A DNA stretch of 64,000 nt from Hymenobacter sp. BT559 (GCF_016427535.1 NZ_JAELXV010000001.1:1550001-1614000), one strand, 5' to 3'; counted from the first letter of the stretch, positions 1-9,465 are shown. The notes: a model not told the origin generated them from the letters alone. Numbers and translations are program-made.

Positions 1-58
1 TGACGTCTGCGACCGTCATTTATTACTGCGCCACGCGAGATGCTTCGCTGCGTGCTGC
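1..58 (+). repeat. Dispersed palindromic repeat, copy 1 (truncated by window edge)
   Basis: This intergenic stretch shares the core ACGCGAGATGCTTCGCTGCG and a following GCATGACCAA with the reverse complement of 22793-22896, and a core of more than 20 bases ending in CGCGAGATGC with 46854-46955. The left arm lies outside the window. It looks like one arm of a REP/BIME-like intergenic repeat. No open frame of note lies inside it. Confidence 0.7.
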
Positions 59-94
59 ATGACCAATGTGGGTTAGGTATTAAAGAAACAATTA

Positions 95-1090
95 TTAACC
101 TAGGGCCTGGCCGAAAGCGGCCAGTAGCTGACCCCGCGTGATGACCTGCGGCTGGTCGGCTAGCCGAAACGCGGATGCTGCCCCGGCATCTAGCTGCCCT
201 AGGGCCTCGTGCACGCTGGCAGTGGGCGGAAGCGTAGGCGTGTCGGCTGAAGCCGCCGGCTGGCCCTGGGGCAGGAAGGGCTGCACCTCGGCCAGCGTGA
301 CCACCCGCAGCTGCAAAGCCAGCTGCTCGGCCTGGAAGAAGCTGCGCACAAAGTCGCTGGCTGGGTGCAGTAGCAGCTCACGGGGCGGGCCCAGTTGCTG
401 AATCTTGCCTTTGTCGAGCAGCATGATGCGGTCGGCCAGCTCAAAGGCTTCCGTCACGTCGTGGGTTACGAGCACCACCGTTTTGCGGCGCAACTCGTCG
501 AGCTCGCGAAAATCGCGGCGCACGGCGGTGCGCGTAATGGGGTCGAGCGCGCCGAAGGGCTCATCCAGCAGTATTACGGGCGGGTCGGCGGCCAGGGCGC
601 GGGCCAGGCCCACGCGCTGCTGCTGCCCGCCCGAAAGCTCGGCCGGCAGCATGGGCCCGAAGCGCTCGGCCGGCAGGTGCAGCCGGTTGAGCAGCTCGGT
701 GGTGCGAGCGGCCGTTTCGGCCGGGGGGCGACCTAGGAGGCCGGGCACCACGCCCACATTCTGGGCCACGGTGAGGTGCGGTAGCAGTCCTACCTGCTGA
801 ATAACGTAGCCGATGCCGCGCCGCAGTTCCTCCGGCTTCTGCTGGCGCACGTCGCGGCCATTTATTTCTATCGTGCCGCCGTTGGGCTCGATGAGGCGGT
901 TCAGGGTTTTGAGCAGGGTGGTTTTGCCGCAGCCGCTGGGGCCCAGCAGCACCAGCGTTTCGCCGGCGGCTACTTCAAAGCTGAGGTCATCGACCACTAC
1001 CTGCGCGCCAAAGCGCTTGGTGAGGTGCGATACGCGAATGACGGGTGAGGGAGGTATCAAAAGGAGGAGGTGACGCAGAGAAGCAGCCAA
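95..1090 (-). CDS. Osmoprotectant (glycine betaine/choline)-type ABC transporter ATP-binding protein
   Basis: This is a cytoplasmic ATPase subunit expected to drive a compatible-solute importer. Residues 50-57 are the Walker A motif (GPSGCGKT). The Q-loop is near 98, the LSGGQ signature at 152-156, Walker B (LLDEP) at 174-178 and the switch His at 210. The text around residues 69-115 (PNGGTIEINGRDV, IGYVIQQVGLLPHLTV) is typical of the OpuCA/ProV-like quaternary-amine family. Residues beyond about 255 form a short tail rather than clear CBS domains. The first codon is TTG and the family core begins near residue 18 (IRVSHLTKRFG), so the start is uncertain. The permease and binding protein would lie left of the window. 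Assignment to the ABC family is certain; the substrate is inferred from family resemblance. Confidence 0.85.
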   Translation of the reverse strand: MAASLRHLLLLIPPSPVIRVSHLTKRFGAQVVVDDLSFEVAAGETLVLLGPSGCGKTTLLKTLNRLIEPNGGTIEINGRDVRQQKPEELRRGIGYVIQQVGLLPHLTVAQNVGVVPGLLGRPPAETAARTTELLNRLHLPAERFGPMLPAELSGGQQQRVGLARALAADPPVILLDEPFGALDPITRTAVRRDFRELDELRRKTVVLVTHDVTEAFELADRIMLLDKGKIQQLGPPRELLLHPASDFVRSFFQAEQLALQLRVVTLAEVQPFLPQGQPAASADTPTLPPTASVHEALGQLDAGAASAFRLADQPQVITRGQLLAAFGQALG

Positions 1091-1441
1091 GATACAGTCG
1101 GCTTTGGCGCGCCTCCTGCTTAAAAGTAGCTAGAACTAGCTCGCAACTCTGTAACCATCCAGTTGTCATTACCCGGGTGCGTTTCCTCGCTCTAGCAGCG
1201 GCGGCTCTTCTAAGCTGCGAGCCTGCAGCGAATGACCTAGGCGAACTGCGCGAAAGAAAATCACCTCCAAAAACCTCAGAATTTAGCAAGTAGACAAGAA
1301 AACTTAGCAAGAAAGCAAGAGGCATAACCACTTGATTTGCGCTACCTAGGCCCACACCTGGCGCGCAAATTGCGGCAAGCGTTTTTGTACGTACCAACTG
1401 CTGGGCTTCCTGCGTTGGATTCAACTATAGCGGGTGCCCGA
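1091..1441. other. Intergenic region, no supported gene
   Basis: This gap lies between two divergently oriented genes. A minus-strand open frame runs through it (to 1424), but it has no recognisable domain and overlaps the ABC gene in another frame. Two CCTAGG sites are present (near 1235 and 1345). The only supported regulatory signal is the promoter at its right edge (1442-1471). Confidence 0.5.
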
Positions 1442-1471
1442 TTTGGCGCCCGCATTTTCTCCCTACTTTTG
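1442..1471 (+). promoter_or_regulatory. Bacteroidota-type promoter for the TPR gene
   Basis: TTTG at 1442-1445 is followed, 18 bp later, by TACTTTTG at 1464-1471. This matches the phylum's -33 (TTTG) and -7 (TAnnTTTG) elements. Transcription would begin around 1478, leaving a leader of about 55 nt before the ATG at 1534. Confidence 0.65.
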
Positions 1472-1533
1472 ACCACTTGCGGCCCAGCAGCTCGGTTGGG
1501 GTCGCCTTCTTAAGTTCACGCTGCGCTTATTCC

Positions 1534-4500
1534 ATGAAGCAACTTCCCCGGCTCGCGCTGGCGGCCAGCCTAACGGCACCGCTCGCGCTGGCTTCTCCCA
1601 CCGCCCACGCCCAGCAAACGCAGACGTTCACCGCCACCGAGCGGTATTTTCAGGAAGGCCTCGACCTGTTTGACCGCCAGCAGTACGGCGCGGCCCAGCA
1701 GGCTTTTCAGCTCTACCTGCGCCAGGCGCCCCAGCGCGTGCAGGAGCAGAGCGGTCCGGCCGACGTAAGCGGCCGCCTCGAGCGCCTGGCCGATGCCGAG
1801 TACTACTACGCCGTGAGCGGCCTCTACCTGCTGCACCCTGATGCCGAGGGCCTCATCCTGGCCTTTGCCCAACAGCACCCCACGCACCCGCGGGCGGCGG
1901 TGGCCTACTTCGAGCTGGCCAAGTTTTATTTCGACCAAAAGAACTACGGCCAGGCCCGCGCCTACTTCTTGAAAGTAGCGCCCGCCAACCTCAGCGCCGA
2001 CCAGCGCGCCGAGTCCGACTTTAAGCTGGCATACAGCCACTACGAGCTGAAAGAATACGACCAGGCGCGGCTGCTATTCGACCGCAATAAGAAGCAGCCC
2101 GGCCCGTACCGCGCCGCCAGCGCCTACTACGCCGGCTACCTGGCCTACCAGGCTGGCGAATACCCGGCAGCCCGCCAAGACCTGCTAACCGCGGCCGATA
2201 CGGAACCGTACCGCAGCGCGGTGCCGGTACTCATTACCCAGATATATTACAAGGAGGGCGACTACGACGGGCTGATAACCTACGCCAGCCGGGCCTTGCA
2301 GCAAACGCCCCCGCCGCAGAGCGCCGACGAGGTGAGCCTGCTGGTGGGCGATGCCTACTATCAGAAACAAGATTACAAGCAGGCCGGCACGTACTTCGAC
2401 CAGTACGCCAGCGGCCGCCAGGGCAAAATTGACCCCAGCCTGCAATACAAAATCGGCTTCGCCAACTACAAGCAGGGTGACTACAAAAACGCCATTGCTA
2501 ACCTAAAGCCCGTTGCCACTCGCCGCGACTCGCTGGGTCAGAACGCCGCCTACCACCTAGGGCTGAGCTACCTGCAGGCTGGCCAGAAAACGGCCGCGCT
2601 CCCCGCCCTCGATGCGGCCCGCCAGAGCACCTTGCAGAAAGACGTGGCCGAAAACGCCACCCTGCGCTACGCCCAGGTGCAGTACGAACTCGGCAACCAG
2701 CCCGAGGTGATTGCGGCACTCAAGGACTTTCGCCAGAAGTACCCGCGCTCAAAGAGCCAGCCCCTGGTGGACCAGCTGCTCAGCGATAGCTTCCTGGCCT
2801 CGACCGACTACCAGCAGGCTCTGACCTACCTAGACGGCGTGCAGGACCGCGGCAATACCCTCAACGGCACCTACCAGCGCATTGCCTATTCCCGCGCCGC
2901 CACGCTCTACAACGACGGTAAGTACGCCGAGGCGCTGCCGCTGCTCGACAAGTCGTTGCAGTACCCGCAGGACGATGCCTTGCGCGCCGCCGCCCAGGTG
3001 CTGCGCGGCGAAATCTACTCGGTGGGCCAGCAGTACCCCGAGGCCATCACAGCCTACGCTGCCGCGGCCCGCACGGCCCGCGAGGGCGGCGTAGGCGCCG
3101 ACGAGACACAGTACGTGCAGTTGGCCCGCTACGGCCTCGGCTACGCCTACTACAACACCAAGCAGTACGACAAGGCCCAGCCGCAGTTCAAGGCCTACCT
3201 GGCCGACCCTGCTGCCAAGCCCACCGACCCCAACTACTACGACACCACCCTGCGCCTGGGCGACACTTACTATGTGGCCAAGGACTACCAAACGGCGCTG
3301 GCGCAGTACGACAAAGTCATTCAGGCCAACGCGCCCGACAAGGACTACGCCTACTACCAGAAGGGCGTGACTCTAGGTTTGCTCGGCCGCAAAGACGAGG
3401 CCGCCACCACGCTCTCGACGCTGCTCAAGGCTAACCCCAACTCGCGCTACGCCGAGCAAGCGGTGTTTCAACAAGCGCAGCTCGACTTTCAGGCTGGCGA
3501 CTACGCCCCGGCTGCTGAAGGCTTTTCGCGGCTGATTCAAAACCGACCCAATTCGCCCTTGCTGGCCGATGCTTACCAGCGCCGGGGCGTGTCCTACGCC
3601 AACCTAGAGCAGCACGAGAAAGCCGTGACTGATTTCCGCAAGGTGCTGGCCGACTACCCGCGCAGCTCGGCCGCGCAGCCCGCCCTCTACGGCTTGCAGG
3701 AAAGCCTGACGGCCCTAGGTCGCACCGAGGAGGTAGACCAGGCCCTGGCCAATTTCAAGACCCAGAACCCCGACAGCAAGGCCACCGAGAGCGTCGAGTT
3801 TGAAGCCGCCAAGTCGCTTTACCTAGCCGAGAAATACAAGCTGGCCCTGCCGCGCCTGCAAGCCTACCTCAAGCAGTACCCCGACAATGCCCTGGCCCCG
3901 GATGCCCGCTTCTTCCTTGCCGACTCGTACCTGAAAACGGGCGATAAGGCCGCCGCGCTGCCGCAGCTCAAGGCCGTGGTAACCGAGAACAAAAGCGAGT
4001 TTGTGAACCGCGCTGTGGGCCGCGTGGCCGACTTGGAGTTAGAAAATAAGAACTACCCAGAGGCCATCATTTACTACGGTCGCCTGCGCACCGCCTCGTC
4101 GAACCGCCGCGAGGTGGCTACCGCCACCCTAGGGCTACTACGTAGCTACTACGATAGCGGTGACTTTGCCGGCGCCCGCCGCACTGCCACCGAGCTCAGC
4201 ACCCTGGCCGGTGCCACCGCTACGGCCACCAATACCGCGTTGCTCTACCTCGGCAAGGCCGATTACCAGCTCGGCAATCTCGACCAGGCGGCCACCGAAC
4301 TGGCCGCTACCGTCACGGCCGCGCCCAGCGACGTGACCGGCGCCGAAGCCCAGTACACGCTGGCCGAAGTGCGTTTTAAACAGCAACAATACGACGAGGC
4401 CATCAAGGAAGCCTTTAAGGTGAATTCGGCCTACAGCGCCTACGAGTTGTGGCAGGGCAAAGCCTTCTTGCTGCTCGCCGATGTGTACGCTGCCCAGGGC

Positions 4501-4770
4501 GACACCTATCAGGCGCGGGCTACCCTAAACTCGATTATTGACAATAAATTCCCGGTTGCGGACATCGTAGCCGGCGCCCGCGAGCGCCTCAACGCCCTGC
4601 CTGCCAGCGACGACGCACCCGCCACAGCCCCCGCCGCCCCGGCTAAAACTACGCCCGCAAAACCCGCTGCCCCCGCCAAAACGGCTCCCGCAGCACCTAG
4701 GGCCACCACGCCGACCGCGCCCAAAGCACCGGCCCGCACCCCCGCCACCAAGCCCAGCACCCGCCCCTAA
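1534..4770 (+). CDS. Large secreted tetratricopeptide-repeat protein
   Basis: A protein of about 1078 residues. The ATG at 1534 is preferred over upstream codons because it gives a clean signal peptide (MKQLPRLALAASL... ending AHAQ). The rest is a continuous array of TPR/Sel1-like helix pairs, with recurrent patterns such as GDYDGLITYASRAL, YYQKQDYKQAGTYF and AYYNTKQYDKAQPQF across residues 30-1000. The last 60 residues are a low-complexity Ala/Pro/Lys/Thr tail. TPR arrays are protein-protein scaffolds; a periplasmic or outer-membrane-associated role is inferred. It is followed 17 bp later by an outer-membrane barrel gene, so the two are probably co-transcribed and may act together. Specific partner unknown. 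Confidence 0.85.
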   Translation: MKQLPRLALAASLTAPLALASPTAHAQQTQTFTATERYFQEGLDLFDRQQYGAAQQAFQLYLRQAPQRVQEQSGPADVSGRLERLADAEYYYAVSGLYLLHPDAEGLILAFAQQHPTHPRAAVAYFELAKFYFDQKNYGQARAYFLKVAPANLSADQRAESDFKLAYSHYELKEYDQARLLFDRNKKQPGPYRAASAYYAGYLAYQAGEYPAARQDLLTAADTEPYRSAVPVLITQIYYKEGDYDGLITYASRALQQTPPPQSADEVSLLVGDAYYQKQDYKQAGTYFDQYASGRQGKIDPSLQYKIGFANYKQGDYKNAIANLKPVATRRDSLGQNAAYHLGLSYLQAGQKTAALPALDAARQSTLQKDVAENATLRYAQVQYELGNQPEVIAALKDFRQKYPRSKSQPLVDQLLSDSFLASTDYQQALTYLDGVQDRGNTLNGTYQRIAYSRAATLYNDGKYAEALPLLDKSLQYPQDDALRAAAQVLRGEIYSVGQQYPEAITAYAAAARTAREGGVGADETQYVQLARYGLGYAYYNTKQYDKAQPQFKAYLADPAAKPTDPNYYDTTLRLGDTYYVAKDYQTALAQYDKVIQANAPDKDYAYYQKGVTLGLLGRKDEAATTLSTLLKANPNSRYAEQAVFQQAQLDFQAGDYAPAAEGFSRLIQNRPNSPLLADAYQRRGVSYANLEQHEKAVTDFRKVLADYPRSSAAQPALYGLQESLTALGRTEEVDQALANFKTQNPDSKATESVEFEAAKSLYLAEKYKLALPRLQAYLKQYPDNALAPDARFFLADSYLKTGDKAAALPQLKAVVTENKSEFVNRAVGRVADLELENKNYPEAIIYYGRLRTASSNRREVATATLGLLRSYYDSGDFAGARRTATELSTLAGATATATNTALLYLGKADYQLGNLDQAATELAATVTAAPSDVTGAEAQYTLAEVRFKQQQYDEAIKEAFKVNSAYSAYELWQGKAFLLLADVYAAQGDTYQARATLNSIIDNKFPVADIVAGARERLNALPASDDAPATAPAAPAKTTPAKPAAPAKTAPAAPRATTPTAPKAPARTPATKPSTRP

Positions 4771-4787
4771 CTTGATTAGCACCTCCG

Positions 4788-6626
4788 ATGCGTAAAAATG
4801 GTATAATGAAACGTTTAGAAGTGAGTAAATCAAGTTTTAGTGTAAGTGTTCGGCGGTCGCTGCTGCTGGCTGCTGGTCTGAGCGGTGCCACCGCCCTAGG
4901 TGCCCAGGCGCAAGCCCAGCCGGGCCGCGGCCGGCCGCGGGGCACCATCCAGGACGCCGAGATTGAGATTGTGAAAGACCGGGTGAACACGCTGCCCGAG
5001 GCGACGCGCAACTTCGAGAAAATCCGGCTGGTGCCGCCGCCCAAGCCTACCCGCACGGTCACCTACACGTACCCCGATTTCAGGCTGCCCGCTACCCGCC
5101 TCAACACCGCGATACCGGTGCTGCCCATCGCGCCCGAGGCGCCGCCTCTGCTCACCGGCAACTACCTCAAGCTGGGCATCGGCAACTACGGCACCGTGTA
5201 CGGCCGCGCCCACCTGCACTCGACCCGCAACGAGAAGTACAGCTACGGGCTCGACCTGCGCCACCAAAGCGCGGCCAACGGCCCCGTCGATGGCAGCAAC
5301 TCGGCCACTACCCAGAGCAGCGCCGCCCTCACCGGTGAGGTGTACCAGGGCAACGCTGCCCTAGGTGCCAGCCTCGACTACGGCCGCGAGCGCTACCATT
5401 TCTACGGCTACGACGGCAGCAAGCTCACGAGTACGCCCGACAAGGGCAGCATCGAGCAAACCTTCAACCGCTTTGGAGCCCGGGCCTACGCCCGCAACCG
5501 CGCCCCCGATGCCGCCATTCAGTATGACCTCGGCCTGGGCTACAAGTACTGGAAGGACGCCTACACGTCATCGGAAGGCAACTTCTTCCTGGATGGCAAG
5601 CTCGGCTACGCGCTCAGCGAAACCAGCAAGCTGACCTTGCAGGGCGAGGCGTCGTTTATCACGGAGAAGGAGGACCTAGCCGCTATAACCCCTCCCGGGA
5701 CCTTTAGTAACATCAGCCGCGCCCGCAATTTTGTGCAGGTGACGCCCGCCTACGAGCTTACTGGCAAGACCGGGGTTTCGCTGACCCTAGGGGCCACCTT
5801 CGGCTATTCGAGCGAGCCCAACACCGTGCCCGGCGGCAGCACCGACCAGCCCAACGGCGTGAGTAAGACCGCCGTGTACCCGGCAGTGCGCATCGGCTAC
5901 GCTCTGGTACCCGAGAAACTCCAGATTTACGGTGGCCTAGGGGGTGCCTTGCAGCGCGTGACGCGCTACGACCTAACCCAGGAGAACCCTTGGCTGGCGC
6001 CCGGTGCTAGCCAAACCGTGGCTGACGCCCACCAGGGCGTGTCGGTGTATGGGGGCTTTACGGCGGCCCCGGCTAGCGGGCTCGAAGTGGCGGCCCGCGC
6101 TACCTTCAGCCGCTCGCGCAACCTATACTTCTACCGCAACTCGCTCACCGACACCACCAAATTTGACTTGGTGTACGACCAGGAGAGCATTGGCGTAACC
6201 AACGTGCACGCCGAGGTGCTCTACAGCGCCGCCGAAAAGGTGCGGGTAGGCCTCAAGGCCGACTTCAACCACTACGGCGTAAAGAACCTGAACCAGGCCT
6301 TTGGTCGGCCGTCGTTCATCGGCACGCTCTACGGCACCTACAACGCCACCGACAAGCTGCTGCTTGGCGCTAACCTCTACTATTACGCGCCTAACTACGG
6401 CGTCGGCTACCGCACCAACCTCGTAAATGGTATCCCCGTTCAGGAACTCATTAGCCGCCAAACCAACTCCGTCGTAGACCTTAGCTTGCGGGCCGATTAC
6501 CGCATTACCCCAAAATTCAGCATCTTTGCAATGGGGAACAACCTCACCAACCGCCACTACCAGCGCTACCTGAACTACCAAAGCCAGGGTATCAACGTGA
6601 TTGGCGGCGCCGCCTACAGCTTTTAG
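4788..6626 (+). CDS. Outer-membrane beta-barrel protein (TonB-receptor-like barrel without plug)
   Basis: 612 residues with an N-terminal signal sequence (LLLAAGLSGATALGAQAQAQ region, about residues 25-44). After this come many short amphipathic strands with alternating aromatic residues and tight Gly/Asn turns (for example LKLGIGNYGTVYGRAHLHS, YSYGLDLRHQS, KLLLGANLYYYAPNYG). The C-terminus ends in a barrel-type strand (INVIGGAAYSF). No plug domain or TonB box is evident, so this is a barrel rather than a complete TonB-dependent receptor. Alternative start Met-7 (4806) is equally plausible. It sits between the TPR gene and the HU/SPOR gene, upstream of exbB-exbD-tonB, which suggests an envelope complex. 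Substrate unknown. Confidence 0.75.
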   Translation: MRKNGIMKRLEVSKSSFSVSVRRSLLLAAGLSGATALGAQAQAQPGRGRPRGTIQDAEIEIVKDRVNTLPEATRNFEKIRLVPPPKPTRTVTYTYPDFRLPATRLNTAIPVLPIAPEAPPLLTGNYLKLGIGNYGTVYGRAHLHSTRNEKYSYGLDLRHQSAANGPVDGSNSATTQSSAALTGEVYQGNAALGASLDYGRERYHFYGYDGSKLTSTPDKGSIEQTFNRFGARAYARNRAPDAAIQYDLGLGYKYWKDAYTSSEGNFFLDGKLGYALSETSKLTLQGEASFITEKEDLAAITPPGTFSNISRARNFVQVTPAYELTGKTGVSLTLGATFGYSSEPNTVPGGSTDQPNGVSKTAVYPAVRIGYALVPEKLQIYGGLGGALQRVTRYDLTQENPWLAPGASQTVADAHQGVSVYGGFTAAPASGLEVAARATFSRSRNLYFYRNSLTDTTKFDLVYDQESIGVTNVHAEVLYSAAEKVRVGLKADFNHYGVKNLNQAFGRPSFIGTLYGTYNATDKLLLGANLYYYAPNYGVGYRTNLVNGIPVQELISRQTNSVVDLSLRADYRITPKFSIFAMGNNLTNRHYQRYLNYQSQGINVIGGAAYSF

Positions 6627-6628
6627 CC

Positions 6629-6715
6629 TTAATGGTTAATGGTTAATTATCAATGATTAACACCGTTGGTACACCGCCATTAATTAACCATTAACCACTA
6701 ACCATTAACCATTAA
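6629..6715. repeat. Gap-filling hairpin A built from 7-bp repeats
   Basis: The left arm (6629-6660) reads as TTAATGG, TTAATGG, TTAATTA, TCAATGA, TTAA. The right arm (6680-6715) is the complementary series of TTAACCA units. Together they fill the gap from 2 bp after the barrel stop codon to 3 bp before the next ATG. It could fold as a long AT-rich stem in mRNA or as a cruciform. Confidence 0.8.
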
Positions 6716-6718
6716 AAA

Positions 6719-7996
6719 ATGAACCTTTCCGACCACCTGCGCCCACTACTCCGCGAGCACGACTGCGTGATAATTCCGGATTTCGGGGGCCTTGTGGCCG
6801 AGTATGCACCGGCCCGCGTGCAGCTCGCCGGCCGTCATTTACTAAGCCCGCCTACCCGCCACGTGGCCTTTAACCAGGCCCTGACCCGCAATGATGGCTT
6901 GCTGCTCGATGCCCTGCGCCAGCACCTAGGGCTCTCGGCTGCCGAGGCCCGCGAGCAATTGCGCCAGGCTGTGGCCGCGCTGCGCCAAGAGCTGCAAGCC
7001 CAGCAGCGCATTGAGCTACCCGGCGTGGGGGTATTTCGGCAGCTGGCGGGCCGCGGCTTGCAGTTTGAATACACGGGTACCGAAAACCTCTTCGCCGCCG
7101 CCTACGGGCTGCCCGAGCTCACGGCGCACCCCATCGCCGTTATTGACGCCCGCCTGGCCCGCGAACAGCAGGCGCAGCTAGTGCCACGCTTGCGTTCGGC
7201 CGCTACTCGCAGCAACCGTGTGTCCCTAGTCGTGGCGGTCAAACGTGGGGGAGCTATTGGGCTGGCTGCTGGGGTAGTAGCGGGGATTATCTCCTTCCTG
7301 TCTATACATCCGCAGGTGGTGCCCGTGGCCTGGCAAGGCTACCTGCCCCGCTGGGAGCAGTTGAGCACCGCACCCGCGCCGCAGCAGGCTGCTTTTGCAA
7401 CTGCGCCGCGCCCTACACTCAGCGCGCCAACTACACCCATTGCACAGGCCTTTGAAGAGAAGGTTGAAATGCCAACGGTAGTGCTCAAAACCGTGCCCGT
7501 ACCCGCCGCTGAGCCGGCAGTGGTAGCACCAGCGCCAGCCGCTACAAAGCCCGAAGTGGCCGCCAAGCCTGTGGTGGCGACAGTAGCTAAGCCCGCGGTA
7601 GTCGCGGTGGCCAAGCCCGCCGTTAAGCCAGTGGTGAGCGTGAAGGACAGCAAAGCCGTAGTAGTAGCCCCGGTTGCGGCCAAAACCACCGCTGCCGTAG
7701 CTAGCCCCGCCAAAGTGGCTAGCCCAGCGGGCGCCACAATTAAAGCGCGGACTGGTCGTTTCTACATCGTGGTAGGTGCCTACACTTCGCTGGCTGGTGC
7801 GCAGCGCGGCCGCCAGGGGGTAGTACACGCCGGCCGGCCGGCACCCATGACCAAGATTATCGCGCCCTTCCCCGGCACGAATAAGTACCGCATTTCGGCC
7901 GCCGATTTCGCTACCTATGGCGAGGCCCTCGCCGCGGCTGCCCAGCTGCGCCAGAACCCGCATCTTGACAAAGGCCTGTCTGTATTTCCGTACTAA
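6719..7996 (+). CDS. HU-CCDC81 and SPOR domain membrane protein
   Basis: 425 residues. The N-terminal 160 or so residues match the paired bacterial HU-CCDC81-type domains (SDHLRPLLREHDCVIIPDFGG; LPGVGVFRQ..G..L.F), an IHF/HU-like fold. A transmembrane helix follows at about 177-197 (GGAIGLAAGVVAGIISF). A long Ala/Pro/Val/Lys linker comes next (about 215-335). The C-terminal SPOR domain starts near 343 (GRFYIVVGAYTSLAGAQRG) and ends LSVFPY. SPOR domains bind denuded peptidoglycan glycan strands, so the protein is expected to span the inner membrane with the HU-like part cytoplasmic. It is a conserved Bacteroidota architecture of unclear function. Co-directional with exbB-exbD downstream. Confidence 0.88.
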   Translation: MNLSDHLRPLLREHDCVIIPDFGGLVAEYAPARVQLAGRHLLSPPTRHVAFNQALTRNDGLLLDALRQHLGLSAAEAREQLRQAVAALRQELQAQQRIELPGVGVFRQLAGRGLQFEYTGTENLFAAAYGLPELTAHPIAVIDARLAREQQAQLVPRLRSAATRSNRVSLVVAVKRGGAIGLAAGVVAGIISFLSIHPQVVPVAWQGYLPRWEQLSTAPAPQQAAFATAPRPTLSAPTTPIAQAFEEKVEMPTVVLKTVPVPAAEPAVVAPAPAATKPEVAAKPVVATVAKPAVVAVAKPAVKPVVSVKDSKAVVVAPVAAKTTAAVASPAKVASPAGATIKARTGRFYIVVGAYTSLAGAQRGRQGVVHAGRPAPMTKIIAPFPGTNKYRISAADFATYGEALAAAAQLRQNPHLDKGLSVFPY

Positions 7997-8101
7997 GCAG
8001 GGCCAGCGGCCGGCCTTCTAGCGGCTGGCTGCTCCATGACTATGCTTCTCAAGTTACTGGCCAGCTGCTGGTAGCTAACCGCCTACTTTCCCTCCCGCTG
8101 A

Positions 8102-8809
8102 ATGTCCGTTTTTCTGCTGCAAGCCGGCCCTGCCCTCACAACCGTAGCCACCGACACGGCCGCCGCCCACGCCAATGCCATGGCCAACGCGGCCCCGGGC
8201 CTTTCACTTATCGACCTGATACTGAAAGGGGGCTGGATAATGCTACCCATCTTCGCGCTGCTCATCGTCTCGATTTACATCATCGCCGAGCGCTACCTCA
8301 CCATCCGTAGCGCGGGCGGCAATCCGGAGTCGTTCATGACGGGCATTCGCTCCTTGATGGTGAAAGGCGACTTGCAGGGCGCCAAGCTCTACTGCGCTCA
8401 AAACCCCTCGCCGCTGGCGCGCATGGTAGAGAAGGGCCTACGCCGTATCGGCCTGCCCATCACCGAGATTGAGGCCAGCGTCGAGAACGTGGGCAAGATT
8501 GAGATTGCCCGCCTCGAAAAGAATATTAGCATCCTAGGTATCATCGCGGGCATTGCGCCCATGCTGGGCTTCGTGGGTACAATTATCGGCGTTATCAAAA
8601 TCTTCTACGCCATCTCTAGCAGCGGCGAGTTCGGCATCACTCAGATTGCGGGCGGCCTCTACACCAAGATGGTAACCTCGGCCGCTGGCCTTATTGTGGG
8701 TATCATTGCCCACATCGGCTACCACTGGCTCAGTATCCTAGTCGAGCGCATGGTTTTCCGCATGGAAAACTCGGCCATTGAGTTCATGGACATTCTTCAA
8801 GACAATTAG
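8102..8809 (+). CDS. exbB: MotA/TolQ/ExbB proton-channel family protein
   Basis: 235 residues. This is the inner-membrane proton-channel subunit that, with ExbD, energises TonB. Three transmembrane segments are visible: about 40-62 (GGWIMLPIFALLIVSIYII), about 145-170 (GIIAGIAPMLGFVGTIIGVI) and about 190-212 (TSAAGLIVGIIAHIGYHWL). The cytoplasmic loop between the first two contains the family pattern MVEKGLRRIGLPITEIEA. A hydrophobic N-terminal extension (MSVFLLQAGPALTTVATD) precedes the first segment. It is followed by exbD and a TonB-like gene in the expected order. Whether the complex serves TonB-dependent import or a Tol-like function cannot be decided from sequence. Confidence 0.92.
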   Translation: MSVFLLQAGPALTTVATDTAAAHANAMANAAPGLSLIDLILKGGWIMLPIFALLIVSIYIIAERYLTIRSAGGNPESFMTGIRSLMVKGDLQGAKLYCAQNPSPLARMVEKGLRRIGLPITEIEASVENVGKIEIARLEKNISILGIIAGIAPMLGFVGTIIGVIKIFYAISSSGEFGITQIAGGLYTKMVTSAAGLIVGIIAHIGYHWLSILVERMVFRMENSAIEFMDILQDN

Positions 8810-8893
8810 TGCATGGTGCCTAGTGCGTAGTGCTTTGGGTAAAAATAGTCACTCAAAAGCCTAGGCACTAAGCACCAAGCACCAAGCACTAAT
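8807..8893. repeat. Gap-filling hairpin B built from 7-bp repeats
   Basis: The left arm reads GTGCATG, GTGCCTA, GTGCGTA, GTGCTTT. The right arm (8855-8893) reads AAGCCTA, GGCACTA, AGCACCA, AGCACCA, AGCACTA. The arms are complementary and begin inside the exbB stop codon; the next ATG lies 2 bp after the end. The unit sequence differs wholly from hairpin A, but the period and the placement are the same. Confidence 0.8.
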
Positions 8894-8894
8894 T

Positions 8895-9317
8895 ATGAAT
8901 CTCTCCCGCCGCCGTCACGCTTCTTCGCACGTCGAGACCAGCTCGATGAACGACATCATGTTCTTTCTGATGTTGTTCTTCCTGATTGTGTCCACGATGG
9001 TGAACCCTAACGTTATCAAGCTGCTACTGCCCAATGCCAAGAGCAGCAAGCAGGTGATGAAACAGCCCATTACGGTGAGCATCAATGCGGCCGGTGAGTA
9101 CTTTGTCAATAAAAAGCCCGCTACCGCCGCTACCCTCGAGCCCGAGCTACGCGCCCTCATCCCGGCAGACGCGCCCGCTGAGTCCCAGCCCACGGTAGTG
9201 TTACGCGTAGATGCCGGCCTGAACGTGCAGAAGCTGGTAGATGTGCTCGAAATAGGCAACCGCTTAAAGATGAAGATGGTGATGGCGACGCAGTCGCAGC
9301 AAGCCGCAGGAAAATAA
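8895..9317 (+). CDS. exbD: Biopolymer transport protein ExbD/TolR family
   Basis: 140 residues, the usual size. A short basic cytoplasmic N-terminus (MNLSRRRHASSHVETSS) is followed by one transmembrane helix (about 20-37) that begins MNDIMFFLMLFFLIVS and contains the conserved membrane Asp (residue 20) essential for proton coupling. The periplasmic domain ends with the family pattern VVLRVDAGLNVQKLVDVLEIGNRLKMKMVMAT. It partners with the ExbB upstream and the TonB-like protein downstream. The gap on each side is filled by a repeat-built hairpin. Confidence 0.93.
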   Translation: MNLSRRRHASSHVETSSMNDIMFFLMLFFLIVSTMVNPNVIKLLLPNAKSSKQVMKQPITVSINAAGEYFVNKKPATAATLEPELRALIPADAPAESQPTVVLRVDAGLNVQKLVDVLEIGNRLKMKMVMATQSQQAAGK

Positions 9318-9465
9318 TTGTCAATTATCAGTTATCAGTGAGCAATTATCAAGCTGAGCTGACTGCGTGAAGGCGGTCGCGAGAAGTTGCTCCTGAGAGC
9401 TAACTAGCACTACGCTGGCGGGCTCCTAAATTATTGATAATTGTTCACTGATAATTGCTAATTAA
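9318..9465. repeat. Gap-filling hairpin C built from 7-bp repeats
   Basis: The left arm (9318-9353) reads CAATTAT, CAGTTAT, CAGTGAG, CAATTAT, CAAG. The right arm (9430-9465) is its near-complement (TTGATAATTGTTCACTGATA). It starts at the base after the exbD stop and ends 3 bp before the next ATG. The loop of about 75 nt is GC-rich and carries no gene. Confidence 0.8.

Noticed and set aside
987..1424. 145-codon minus-strand frame upstream of the ABC gene
   Set aside because: No domain or signal; overlaps the ABC gene in another frame by about 100 bp.
7226..7963. 245-codon minus-strand frame antisense to the HU-CCDC81/SPOR gene
   Set aside because: Low-complexity text mirroring the repetitive linker; the forward SPOR domain is clear.
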